Below, one piece after another: positions 1-7,349 of a stretch of DNA of 19,753 nt. The stretch's first letter is position 1. Each line of letters starts with the position of its first letter. A program made the translations under genes and the position numbers. The DNA lies in NCBI GenBank assembly GCA_937891805.1, contig CALATK010000069.1:1-19753 (forward strand), read 5' to 3'. The notes beneath the pieces were generated by a model. It worked only from the letters and a program-made list of their open reading frames with translations, made no database searches and was not told the DNA's origin. Source of the stretch: an uncultured Fibrobacter sp. (GTDB taxonomy: Bacteria; Fibrobacterota; Fibrobacteria; Fibrobacterales; Fibrobacteraceae).

Positions 1-1
1 G

Positions 2-568
2 GCAAAACCCCAGTCACAAAGCATGGGAGAAGGCCAGGTGTTGCAGGACCCCTACCCCTTCGACAAGGCCCGCCTGGTGGTGCGGGAGATGGTAGATACG
101 GTATCCATGCGCCTGGTGGAAAACGACCTGGTGGCCAAGGGCATGGTGCTTACGGTAGGTTACGATAGGGAGAATGTGGACAAGGGAATTTACCACGGCG
201 AAACGGTGCAGGATTTTTACGGACGCACAATCCCGAAACCCGCCCACGGTACCGCCTCCATCGGGCACTACACTAGTTCCCAATCCGCCTTTGCCGAGGC
301 GGTCATGCGGCTTTTCGACCGGATTGTAGACCCGCAACTGACGGTGCGCCGCCTGAACCTGGTGGCCATCGACGTGGTAGATGAAAGCAACCAGGGCTAC
401 GACCTGTTTACCGATGCCCAAAAGCAGGAGCGTGAAAAGAAACGCCTCAAGGCGGAACTGCTCATCAAGAAACGTTTCGGCAAGAACGCCATCGTCAAGG
501 GCATGGACCTGCAGGAGGGCGCCACCACCGTAGAGCGGAACGGACAAATCGGAGGACACCGGGCGTAG
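2..568 (+). CDS. Y-family DNA polymerase (DinB/UmuC-like), 3' part only
   Basis: The frame is open from base 2, so the gene begins outside the window and only about 188 C-terminal residues are present. The visible part matches the little-finger (impB/mucB/samB C-terminal) region of Y-family translesion polymerases of the type common in Firmicutes: GQVLQDPYPFDKARLVVREM near the left end, then VLTVGYDRENVD, a region around PHGTASIGHYTSS, and a final LRRLNLVAIDV-like DNA-contact strand (seen as VRRLNLVAIDVVDE). The catalytic palm carrying the metal-binding acidic residues lies outside the window and cannot be checked. The ATG at position 23 is internal, not a start. The TAG stop at 566-568 sits inside an inverted repeat shared with the start of the next gene. 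A YolD-like gene follows in the same direction, a pairing often seen for this polymerase family, which points to an SOS-type damage-tolerance operon. Confidence 0.85.
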   Translation, partial: AKPQSQSMGEGQVLQDPYPFDKARLVVREMVDTVSMRLVENDLVAKGMVLTVGYDRENVDKGIYHGETVQDFYGRTIPKPAHGTASIGHYTSSQSAFAEAVMRLFDRIVDPQLTVRRLNLVAIDVVDESNQGYDLFTDAQKQEREKKRLKAELLIKKRFGKNAIVKGMDLQEGATTVERNGQIGGHRA

Positions 569-660
569 TCATGAGTTGTCAGTTGTGGGTTATGAGTTTT
601 AATTATGGACTAAAATATTTTTGTACTTTTCTCAGAGGCGCATAGCGCCGACTCATGACT
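567..660. repeat. Intergenic inverted repeat with central 3-nt-loop palindrome
   Basis: AGTCATGAGT (567-576) and ACTCATGACT (651-660) are exact inverted copies. Between them lies the perfect palindrome GGCGC-ATA-GCGCC (637-649). The left arm overlaps the stop codon of the polymerase gene and the right arm overlaps the ATG of the YolD-like gene. The same layout, with degenerate outer arms and a core of perfect stems with 3-nt loops, recurs at 4055-4219, so this is probably a dispersed intergenic element and not a chance hairpin. Confidence 0.5.
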
Positions 661-870
661 CAAGACTATTCAGACATAATAGACCTGCCCTACCCGAGGG
701 ACGACTGGAATTTTCTCATGAAGCACCCCCGCATGAGCATGGAGTCCCGTGCGAAGATTTTCGCCCCCTTTGCGGCCCTGCGGGGCCACAGCACCGCCCT
801 TGCCAAGACCGCCGAGCAGAAACTGGACGACGTGGCCCATGAATTGACGTTGGACGACCAGGAATTTTAA
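655..870 (+). CDS. YolD-like small protein
   Basis: A 71-aa protein that resembles the N-terminal half of YolD-like proteins found next to Y-family polymerases. The telling motif is MSMESRAKIFAPFAALRGHS (about residues 27-46), the counterpart of the 'MS..DRAAQFAPFAALTG' block of that family, preceded by DYSDIIDLPYP. YolD-like proteins are thought to modulate the neighbouring polymerase; the exact role is not settled. The start is ATG at 655; no good Shine-Dalgarno sequence is visible, and the upstream TTG at 621 is in another frame. The gene lies 86 bp after the polymerase gene and ends just before a strong hairpin terminator. Confidence 0.75.
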   Translation: MTQDYSDIIDLPYPRDDWNFLMKHPRMSMESRAKIFAPFAALRGHSTALAKTAEQKLDDVAHELTLDDQEF

Positions 871-896
871 AGGCCCCTCGCTTGCGCGGGGGCCTT
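870..896. terminator. Bidirectional hairpin terminator between convergent genes
   Basis: AAGGCCCC (870-877) pairs with GGGGCCTT (889-896) around a short loop. Read on the minus strand it follows the cellulase stop and is succeeded by TTTAAAATT, so it probably ends both the YolD-like transcript (+) and the cellulase transcript (-). Confidence 0.75.
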
Positions 897-923
897 GCTC
901 CTGAATGGTTTTTGCAGCGTTTT

Positions 924-3011
924 TTACTTCAATCGAATGGCCTTGACCATCTTCTGGCTGCCCTGACGGATAACCAGGAAGGCAGCTCCCTGGTAACTTG
1001 TTTCCAGGGAGACGCTGTTGGCCCCACGGGTGGCGTTCACGTTTTTGCTTGTAATCACCTGACCCAGACTGTTCATGAGGGCAACACTTGCACGGCCTGT
1101 TGTTGCTGTGTTGAAGTTAGCTGTAATGACGCCTTGTTCCACAGAGAGGTGGAGGCTTTGAGAAACTGAAGCCGCCCTTACTATGGAAGTCGGCGTAATG
1201 ACTTTTGCGTTTGTCGCTCCGGCGTCAGTTGTGATTCTTTTTGCCGTGACGACACCCTCAATTTCCGGTTCGCTCTTGTTGAAGTCCTGCAACACGACGT
1301 AGGTGCCGTCTGCTTTATAGAGACGGACTTCGTCAATGACGATTGTTCCGGAAAGGCCAGTTCCATAGACGTTCAAACCGAGCGCCATAACATTGCTTTG
1401 GCTGCCTACTTTGCCGTTGTTCGGCTTTGTGAAATCAAGACCGTTTGCGCCAAAGGGGATTTTGTATTCTGCCCAAGAGGTTGATTCTTCGGTGTTCTTT
1501 AGGTTGAAGTCACTCCAAACCCATTCGCCGGACATTTCAAAAATGCTGATGGTGTGCCAACCATAGTCTGCACCGGTAAGGGGGGCATCCGTAACATTGG
1601 TTTTCATTACAAAGGAGACTGCGTTGTAGTTAGACCAATCAGCGCCGCCGACAGCAATGCGCAATGTGCCTACTTCGCTGGAATCGCTACGTGTAGCCTT
1701 GTAAGTAAGTTCAACAGACTGGTTGGCGTCAGAACAGGCCGCCAATTTCTTTTCAATAAAACTGGAACCTGTAAGGTCGGATAAACCATATACACTGCGG
1801 AGTGCATTGATTACTTCCAAATCGACTATTTCTCCGATAGTTCCGTACTTGGACTGGCGCCTGATATAGGCCATGTTGTCGTATTGGTCGGCTTCGTTAC
1901 CCATGTCCCAAAGGATGGGAACCAAACCGTATTCCTTGGCGGCGGCAGCGACATCCTTGTGCCATTGGACGCGGCCTCTCAGGTGATTTTCAAGGCTGGT
2001 GCAGGGAACATCCGGGGTGCGGACATTGGCGCCAAATTCACCGACAATGACCGGATAGCCCTTGTCGGCGTAGTTGGTCTTCATCTTCTGGAATTGCGCT
2101 CTGACATGGGCGTTGGTGTAATCGCTTGCATCAGCCTTTCCTGTCCATGCGTTATAGCCGGCATTGCGCTTGGGGTCTGTTCCGATAAAGTCGGCACCGT
2201 AGAAGAATTGCGGGATAATCATCTCGTTGTTAGGAGCACCCCAGTCTTGTTCCCCTTCCATAAGGGTAAACTGATAGGGGTCGTAGTAATGGACCTCAAA
2301 CATCAGGCGCCCCGTTGCAGGATCGGTGGGGAATGTGGATGTAGGGGCGTTGGCGACAGATTTGTCGATGTCGGTATTAAGCCCCTGGATAATCAGTGTT
2401 CGCGTAGCGTTGTTGCCGCCTGTATTGCGAACAGTGGTGATGAATGTCTGGTAATAGGACATCAGCGTGGTTACATGTGCTGATGTCCAGGTGTTTATGT
2501 TGGGGCCGGGTTCGTTTGCGCCCGCGAAGAGCAGGTGCTGGTCGTAATTCTTGAACTTGTTGGCTATCTGGGTCCAATAGTTTTGCAATTTCGTATTGAT
2601 GCTGTCATTGACAGTAGTGCCGATGTTATTTTGGAACCAGCCGTCAGGATTTTCGTGGTGGATGTTCAGGATGACATAGAGTCCTTCTGCAATGGCCAGG
2701 TCTACTACCGTCTTGACGGAATCCAGCCAACCAGAATTGATGACTCCATTGCTTGCGTGGGTGTCCCAGGCGCAGGGAATACGTACGGTAGAGAACCCTG
2801 CCGCCTTGATTCCCTCGAACACTGGCGCAGTCGGGAACGGGTTGCCCCATGCGGTGGGGTCGTTCGGAACTTCCATGGAGTTTCCGATGTTGAAACCGAA
2901 ACCCATTTCGCTTATCAGGGCAGAAGCTTGTGGAAGGTCTGCCGCGAGAGCGAGAGAGCCGCTGGCCACAATGGCCAACCCAAACGCGGCTGTCATTTTC
3001 AAGATATTCAT
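924..3011 (-). CDS. Secreted GH5 endoglucanase with binding module and C-terminal sorting domain
   Basis: A 695-aa protein predicted to cut internal beta-1,4 bonds of cellulose or related glucans outside the cell. Residues 1-23 form a signal peptide ending in ALA before AD. The GH5 TIM barrel covers about 30-410: RIPCAW (78-82), IHHENPDGW (His 118/119), GANEPGP with acid/base Glu167, HYYDPY (241-246) and VGEFGAN with nucleophile Glu325. Residues about 425-580 look like a beta-sandwich carbohydrate-binding module (CBM11/CIA30-like). The last 80 residues (about 616-695, ending MVKAIRLK) resemble the C-terminal sorting tails of Fibrobacter secreted enzymes (type IX secretion-like). I chose the ATG at 3011 because of the signal peptide and the AAAGGAT upstream; the frame stays open to 3164 but that extension is unlikely. 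The subfamily (perhaps GH5_4) is uncertain. It follows a transporter gene on the same strand after 127 bp. Confidence 0.88.
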   Translation of the reverse strand: MNILKMTAAFGLAIVASGSLALAADLPQASALISEMGFGFNIGNSMEVPNDPTAWGNPFPTAPVFEGIKAAGFSTVRIPCAWDTHASNGVINSGWLDSVKTVVDLAIAEGLYVILNIHHENPDGWFQNNIGTTVNDSINTKLQNYWTQIANKFKNYDQHLLFAGANEPGPNINTWTSAHVTTLMSYYQTFITTVRNTGGNNATRTLIIQGLNTDIDKSVANAPTSTFPTDPATGRLMFEVHYYDPYQFTLMEGEQDWGAPNNEMIIPQFFYGADFIGTDPKRNAGYNAWTGKADASDYTNAHVRAQFQKMKTNYADKGYPVIVGEFGANVRTPDVPCTSLENHLRGRVQWHKDVAAAAKEYGLVPILWDMGNEADQYDNMAYIRRQSKYGTIGEIVDLEVINALRSVYGLSDLTGSSFIEKKLAACSDANQSVELTYKATRSDSSEVGTLRIAVGGADWSNYNAVSFVMKTNVTDAPLTGADYGWHTISIFEMSGEWVWSDFNLKNTEESTSWAEYKIPFGANGLDFTKPNNGKVGSQSNVMALGLNVYGTGLSGTIVIDEVRLYKADGTYVVLQDFNKSEPEIEGVVTAKRITTDAGATNAKVITPTSIVRAASVSQSLHLSVEQGVITANFNTATTGRASVALMNSLGQVITSKNVNATRGANSVSLETSYQGAAFLVIRQGSQKMVKAIRLK

Positions 3012-3093
3012 ACTCAATCCTTTTTTTGTTAATATCCCGGTGTAAATATAACTTGAACCGGCGAAAATCCGTAGGCCAGTTTTGTTTACAATG

Positions 3094-3108
3094 TGGACAT
3101 ATTGTCCA
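3094..3108. promoter_or_regulatory. Candidate operator palindrome upstream of the cellulase gene
   Basis: TGGACA-TAT-TGTCCA is a perfect 6-3-6 dyad placed 83 bp before the cellulase ATG, in the gap after the transporter gene. Its position suits a regulator binding site controlling cellulase transcription. No regulator family is assigned. A TATATT, readable on the minus strand nearer the gene, could be a -10 element, but I found no convincing -35. Confidence 0.35.
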
Positions 3109-3138
3109 AAATAAACAGGTTTGTAAGAATTGGGTAAG

Positions 3139-4032
3139 TTATCGCTTGCCCTTGTATTCCGCAAAGGCCATGCCCATGACGATGGTGGCGGCTCCTGCCC
3201 AGGCCACAGGAGAGATGCGTTCCCCGATGGTAATCATGGCGGTGACGATGGTTACCAGGGGCAGGGCGTAGACATAGTTGCTGGCCAGGACCGTACCCAG
3301 TTTTTCGAGGACGGTGTTCCACGCCACATAGCCCAGTAGCGAAGAGAATATGGCGAGGCACAAAAAGTTAAACGCCACTACGGGTTCGGCAAAGTTTTCC
3401 CAAGGAATGAAACGCCCTTGCAGGTGTTCTGCAGCCATGAGGGGGATGGAACTGACAATGCTGTAGAAAAAAATTTTCCGGGTGATGAACAGGGTGCTGT
3501 ACCGCGCCTTGAAGGGCTTGAGGCTCAGGGAGTAGATGGTCCAGAGGATGGCCGCCGCAAAGGCCAGAAAATCCCCCAGGGGCGAAAGCTTTAAAATGAA
3601 TTTGCCGTTGAGGACCACCAGCACCATCCCTACGAAGGTCAGCAGGGAACCCAGGACCTGTCTGGACTTGAGCCGTTCGCTTTTGAACAGGAGCCCGCCA
3701 AAAATCATGATGAGCAGCGGGTTGGTACAGACGATGAGGGACACGTTAGAAGATGGCGACAGGGTGAGGGCCGTGTTTTCTGCCCAAAAATACAGCGTAC
3801 CGCCGGTGATGCCGCTGATGAACAGCAAGAACTCGTCCTTGAAGTTTTGCGCCAGGATTTTCTTGTGGTTTATGGCCAGCAACAGCAGGTAGGTGAACAC
3901 GAACCGGATAAAGAACACCTGTACCGCCGAAAAACCGTGGGTCAGCAGGACCTTGGTACTCACAAAGCTCGTGCCCCAGAAGATTACGGTGGCAACGGCC
4001 AATATGTGCCAGATGGCGGTGCTGTTTTTCAT
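3139..4032 (-). CDS. EamA/DMT-family membrane transporter
   Basis: A 297-aa, strongly hydrophobic protein of the drug/metabolite transporter superfamily, with about ten membrane helices arranged as two EamA repeats. The first repeat starts at VIFWGTSFVSTKVLL (about 17-31), and the second begins near LGDFLAFAAAILWTIYSLS (about 151-169). Such proteins export amino acids, nucleobases or other small metabolites across the inner membrane; the substrate cannot be read from the sequence. The C-terminus ends in a basic AEYKGKR. The ATG at 4032 has no clear ribosome binding site. The gene precedes the cellulase gene on the same strand, but the 127-bp gap with its own dyad suggests separate control. 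Confidence 0.85.
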   Translation of the reverse strand: MKNSTAIWHILAVATVIFWGTSFVSTKVLLTHGFSAVQVFFIRFVFTYLLLLAINHKKILAQNFKDEFLLFISGITGGTLYFWAENTALTLSPSSNVSLIVCTNPLLIMIFGGLLFKSERLKSRQVLGSLLTFVGMVLVVLNGKFILKLSPLGDFLAFAAAILWTIYSLSLKPFKARYSTLFITRKIFFYSIVSSIPLMAAEHLQGRFIPWENFAEPVVAFNFLCLAIFSSLLGYVAWNTVLEKLGTVLASNYVYALPLVTIVTAMITIGERISPVAWAGAATIVMGMAFAEYKGKR

Positions 4033-4054
4033 CGCGAGAAATGTAGAAATAAGA

Positions 4055-4219
4055 GACTAGGAGCTAGAATACAAGGGAGGGGCTAGAGACTAGAGATTAG
4101 GATTTAGTGAACAAGAATCACGCACTTCGTGCGTCTGGAACGAATGGCGAAGCCATGATATTTTTCTCTAACCCCTAAATCCTAGATCCTAGCCCCTGAA
4201 TTCTAGATTCTAAACCCTG
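4055..4219. repeat. Long imperfect inverted repeat with two nested perfect palindromes
   Basis: The left arm (about 4055-4107) is a run of CTAG/GATTAG-type words. The right arm (about 4168-4219) is largely its reverse complement; for example GGGGCTAG and GATTAGGATTTAG on the left face CTAAATCCTAGATC and CTAGCCCC on the right. Between the arms lie two perfect stems with 3-nt loops: ACGCAC-TTC-GTGCGT (4120-4134) and ATGGC-GAA-GCCAT (4144-4156). The element fills the 226-bp space between the divergent transporter and glucokinase genes. It has no coding potential I accept. It is probably a dispersed intergenic repeat; a folded RNA element is an alternative. Confidence 0.6.
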
Positions 4220-4258
4220 AATTACTATATTCTTTTTGTATAAACCTGGAGTTTTTTT

Positions 4259-5326
4259 ATGGAAATCAAATGGCTTAATCCCGATGCAAAGTTTGACCGC
4301 CTGGTTTTGGCAGGCGATATTGGTGGCACCAACACGAACCTTGGCCTGGTGGGCTACAAGGATGGCAAGTTCACGCTGATTCTTGAAACGGTGTGTCCCT
4401 CCAAGGATATCGACGGTCTTGACGCTCCTATCCGCGAGACCCTCAAGCTTGCCGCGGAAAGCCGGGCTGACCTGAAGCCGAGCCACGTGTGCATCAGCGC
4501 CGCGGGCCCGGTGGCCGCCAACAAGTGCGTCATGACGAACCTCCCGTGGAGCGTGGATGGCGATGCCCTCACTGCGGCGACCGGCATCCCGACACTTGTC
4601 ATCAACGATTTTATGGCCATCAGCTACGGTATCCCGACGCTGGACGTGGACGACCCCAAGCAGATTTTCAAGCTCACCCATACCGACGGCAGCCAGCCGG
4701 CTCCCCAGAAAGCGACCAAGGCGGTCATCGGCCCGGGTACCGGCATGGGTGTCGGCTTCCTCGCGTTCGACGGCTAGAAGTACATCCCCGCAAGTTCCGA
4801 AGGCGGGCACTCTACCTTCGCACCCTTCGACAAGGATTCCCAGGAATTCCACGACTACATGGAAAAGAAAATCGGTACTGTGCCCGGTGTGGAACCGCTT
4901 GTGTCCGGCATGGGGCTGCGCAACATGTACGAATGGTGGAAGGAGACCCGTGGCGTTCCTGACAACGAAGCCTTCAAGAAGATTGAGGAAACTGAACCCA
5001 ACGATCGCCCCAAGTACATCAGCCGCGCAAGCGATACCGACCCGGTGGCCGCCGAGATGATGCGCCTGTTCGTGAAGATGCTGGCTCGCTTTGCAAGCGA
5101 TGCCTCCACGCTGTTCTTGCCCCTGGGTGGCCTCTACCTGGCCGGCGGTACGGTACAGAAGGATTTGCGCTGGCTCGAACGCGACAACCTGTTCATGAAG
5201 TATTTCGAGAAGAACTACAACCCGAACATCCGTCCTCTCCTGAACAGGATTCCGGTGTATATCATCAAGGATTACAGCATCAGTCTGTACGGTGCGGCCA
5301 ACGCAAGCCTGAACTTGCAGAAGTAA
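4259..5326 (+). pseudogene. glk: Glucokinase gene interrupted by one in-frame TAG
   Basis: One frame encodes a full-length glucokinase (Glk, hexokinase-fold PF02685), which phosphorylates glucose with ATP at the start of glycolysis, but codon 173 (4775-4777) is TAG. Before it: AGDIGGTNTNLGL (phosphate loop, Asp20) and LVINDFMAISYG with the catalytic Asp117. The translation breaks off in GPGTGMGVGFLAFDG. After it: KYIPASSEGGHSTFAPF, the glucose-binding E-G-G-H segment, then LYLAGGTVQKDL (ATP site) to a normal TAA. No other defect is seen, so the change is recent, a sequencing error, or read through. AAG, CAG or GAG to TAG would explain it. TAG also ends the polymerase and helicase genes here, so code reassignment is unlikely. 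The start has a GGAG ribosome site at 4248-4251. The 172-aa product alone would lack the glucose-binding E-G-G-H segment and the second ATP-site motif. Confidence 0.85.
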
Positions 5327-5335
5327 TTCCGCATT

Positions 5336-6601
5336 TTATGGAGAACTGCTAGGCGTATTGTCTTTAATACAACGAACAGGGTTGTATTGATCGCTTGAAT
5401 TGTCGTATCCGCTAAAACCGCTCCTGACGACAATTTGATAAGCTTTATCATATTTTTGTCGTTTGCTTGACATTGTCCAAAATACTGCGTAGGGCCCTAA
5501 ACCTTCGTTTGTTACTGGATAAATCGACATCCCATAATCGTCAGTGCTGTTTTGGTCCACGCCCTTCCAAACACCCCATTCGCTTGTTGACTGTAGTTTT
5601 TTGGGGTCTCCCGACGCAATTTCTAGATTTTTAAATTCTTCCTTGAGGGGTAAACGCCAACCTGGTGGGCAGGCGTCCATCGCATCGTACCATGTATACG
5701 CCCTCCCGTATTTTCTACAACCTTCATCGTTTTTTTCTGCACATGGTGCCCCGGTATTGTATCGGAGATTCTCTGCAAACCATGTTTGCTTACCTATAGT
5801 TACAATCTTGTAAGTGCTATTGTCTCTTGTGTCATGAAATGTTTCTTTTACCACTGCCGTTGGGTCTATGAATTTGTCATTTAGGTTTTTCGTGATGTTT
5901 CCCTTGTTGCAATCAAAATCATAATTTTTTACGCACCTAACATACAGGCCGTGATCTTTTGTATGCTCTGAGCTTAGGGTGTATTCGTGTTCGTATATCT
6001 GTAAAGTGACCGCTATATTTTTGCTAGTATAAGAATCAATCCATATTGCAGATTCTTCTCCAATACCTTTAAACGCACCTCCCATTTTCCACGAAAAGCC
6101 TCCTGGTAAAAAGGACAAGCCTAAGTCATCTGTTCCATAATATGTGGTGTCGACGGTATTGTTGTGAATGAATTTACTTACTCCCCATGTCTTGGATGCG
6201 AGTTTAATGCCTCTTTTTGCTCTATCTGGCTCTTTCAATACCCGCATTAAATCTTTTTCGTCTCTAAGATTGGCCAAATGCCACCCTGATGGACAGGCCT
6301 TTCGAGCTTCGCGGAAAGTGTAGAGACGTCCGTATTTTTTGCAGTTTGCCTCGTCGTTGTCGTAACACCAACTGCTATCTGTTTTTACATTCAGGTTTTC
6401 CGCCATCCAGACCCGGTCTCCGATTTGAACCGTCCTAAATCCGGGGAATTCATCCGCCACTTTGGTAACCTGCTGTATTTCTTGGCTGCCGTTATTGGTT
6501 GGCTTGGTAGATGACTGTGAAGACTTCGACATCTTTATTAGGATGGTTCCGCTAACCATAAGAACAATGACTGCCAAAAATATCCATATACTTTTATTCA
6601 T
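5336..6601 (-). CDS. Membrane-anchored protein with two FISUMP domains
   Basis: A 421-aa protein with an N-terminal hydrophobic segment (about 5-23) that should act as an uncleaved anchor or signal, a Ser/Thr/Asn-rich linker, then two copies of the Fibrobacter succinogenes major paralogous domain (TIGR02145). Copy 1 runs from about residue 56 with IGDRVWMAENLN, CKKYGRLYTFREARKACPSG and a closing YVRCVKN. Copy 2 starts near 265 with IGKQTWFAENLRYNTG, CRKYGRAYTWYDAMDACPPG and a closing PVRCIKDN. Conserved Cys, Trp and Gly residues are kept in both. The family is abundant on the Fibrobacter surface; its biochemical role is not established. AGAGGGG lies about 8 nt before the ATG. The gene lies 9 bp from the convergent glucokinase gene and downstream of a lipoprotein gene. 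Confidence 0.88.
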   Translation of the reverse strand: MNKSIWIFLAVIVLMVSGTILIKMSKSSQSSTKPTNNGSQEIQQVTKVADEFPGFRTVQIGDRVWMAENLNVKTDSSWCYDNDEANCKKYGRLYTFREARKACPSGWHLANLRDEKDLMRVLKEPDRAKRGIKLASKTWGVSKFIHNNTVDTTYYGTDDLGLSFLPGGFSWKMGGAFKGIGEESAIWIDSYTSKNIAVTLQIYEHEYTLSSEHTKDHGLYVRCVKNYDFDCNKGNITKNLNDKFIDPTAVVKETFHDTRDNSTYKIVTIGKQTWFAENLRYNTGAPCAEKNDEGCRKYGRAYTWYDAMDACPPGWRLPLKEEFKNLEIASGDPKKLQSTSEWGVWKGVDQNSTDDYGMSIYPVTNEGLGPYAVFWTMSSKRQKYDKAYQIVVRSGFSGYDNSSDQYNPVRCIKDNTPSSSP

Positions 6602-6662
6602 TATTTTAGCCCCTCTTTAAAACACATAGACCTCGATAACGTTTTTTATTGATTTTTGGCTG

Positions 6663-6698
6663 AAAAAAAATGCAGGTGTAAAGGGCCCCTCTCTTTAC
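6663..6698 (-). terminator. Possible terminator after the small lipoprotein gene
   Basis: On the minus strand the end of the lipoprotein gene forms a stem (GTAAAG with CTTTAC, 6678-6698), followed about 8 nt later by eight T residues (A run at 6663-6670 on the plus strand). The separation between stem and T run is long, so termination may be partial and the FISUMP gene may still be co-transcribed. Confidence 0.4.
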
Positions 6699-7261
6699 CA
6701 GGAGACGGTCTGGTCAAAGACCTCTCCACGCGTCTGTCCCTTATTGTGTGAGGCGGAAATGCTTACACTGCCTTGTTCGTTGATTTCGCGTTCGGCGGTA
6801 CCGTATGTCATGATGCCGGTGGCGCTCATGTCGGAAGAGTTAAACGACATTGATTTGTGAGAATCGCTGAAGGAGCCCTTTACTTTTAGGGTCCCGTTCA
6901 ATGTGGCTTTGCAAACAAGTTTGCCGTCTGTTGATGTGACTATCTGCTTGACATTGACTAATGTGTAGGTTAAGTCTACTGTCGTAATGTCTACATCCGA
7001 GGCCGTGTTGGTAGACCCAGTCACCTTGATGGCACCGCCGTAGGGGCCTTCAACATCTGCATCGACATTGCCAGTGGGTTTGCCAGCAAAATTTTGGTTG
7101 TATGTATCGGCCTCCAAGACGACTATTGCATATGACAGGAAATTGTAAAAATCCTTGTTGGATATGAAATCCACGGAATTATCATCGTCAGCGCATGCGG
7201 TGAACAATGATGTGATAATCAACATCATTGATAAAAGGATTGAGTTTTTGATGCTTTTCAT
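6695..7261 (-). CDS. Small lipoprotein of unknown function
   Basis: A 188-aa protein with a lipoprotein signal peptide: basic MKSIKNS, a hydrophobic core, then SLFTAC with the lipidated Cys at about residue 22, followed by Asp residues. The mature part is Ser/Thr/Gly-rich and probably all-beta (AIKVTGSTNTASDVDI, KATLNGTLKVKGSF). I recognise no family. The start at 7261 is set by the signal peptide and by GGGGAGGG a few bases upstream; the open frame to 7396 runs into the divergent helicase gene and is not accepted. It lies 93 bp upstream of the FISUMP gene on the same strand, perhaps as part of a surface-protein cluster. Confidence 0.75.
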   Translation of the reverse strand: MKSIKNSILLSMMLIITSLFTACADDDNSVDFISNKDFYNFLSYAIVVLEADTYNQNFAGKPTGNVDADVEGPYGGAIKVTGSTNTASDVDITTVDLTYTLVNVKQIVTSTDGKLVCKATLNGTLKVKGSFSDSHKSMSFNSSDMSATGIMTYGTAEREINEQGSVSISASHNKGQTRGEVFDQTVSW

Positions 7262-7291
7262 GGAGCCCTCCCCTAAGGTTTTCAAATAAAA

Positions 7292-7320
7292 ATAATATAA
7301 AATAATTCGAAAAGTTTGAA
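7292..7320 (-). promoter_or_regulatory. Candidate sigma-70-type promoter for the lipoprotein gene
   Basis: Read on the minus strand: TTCAAA (7320-7315), a 17-nt spacer, then TATTAT (7297-7292), placing the start of transcription about 24 nt before the lipoprotein ATG. It lies in the 88-bp space between this gene and the divergent helicase gene. Confidence 0.45.
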
Positions 7321-7349
7321 TCCTGTTACTTTTTTCTAAATTTGGCCCC

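Noticed and set aside
621..842. 73-aa open frame starting with TTG
   Set aside because: It overlaps the YolD-like gene in another frame and begins inside the intergenic repeat.
1884..2483. 199-aa plus-strand open frame
   Set aside because: Antisense to the GH5 catalytic domain, which has all its motifs in the other strand.
3012..3164. N-terminal extension of the cellulase frame by 51 residues
   Set aside because: The signal peptide and ribosome site fit the ATG at 3011, and the extension would overlap the transporter gene.
4175..4852. 225-aa minus-strand open frame
   Set aside because: It lies opposite the glucokinase gene and its frame runs through the intergenic repeat; it has no recognisable domain.
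4859..5326. Separate gene for the second half of glucokinase
   Set aside because: It is the same frame as the first half, there is no ribosome site before 4859, and residues 174-200 needed for glucose binding would be left out.
7316..7349. TTGAAT and TAAATT as a promoter making a leaderless helicase mRNA
   Set aside because: The spacer would be only 15 nt and the match is weak; not enough to claim a promoter.
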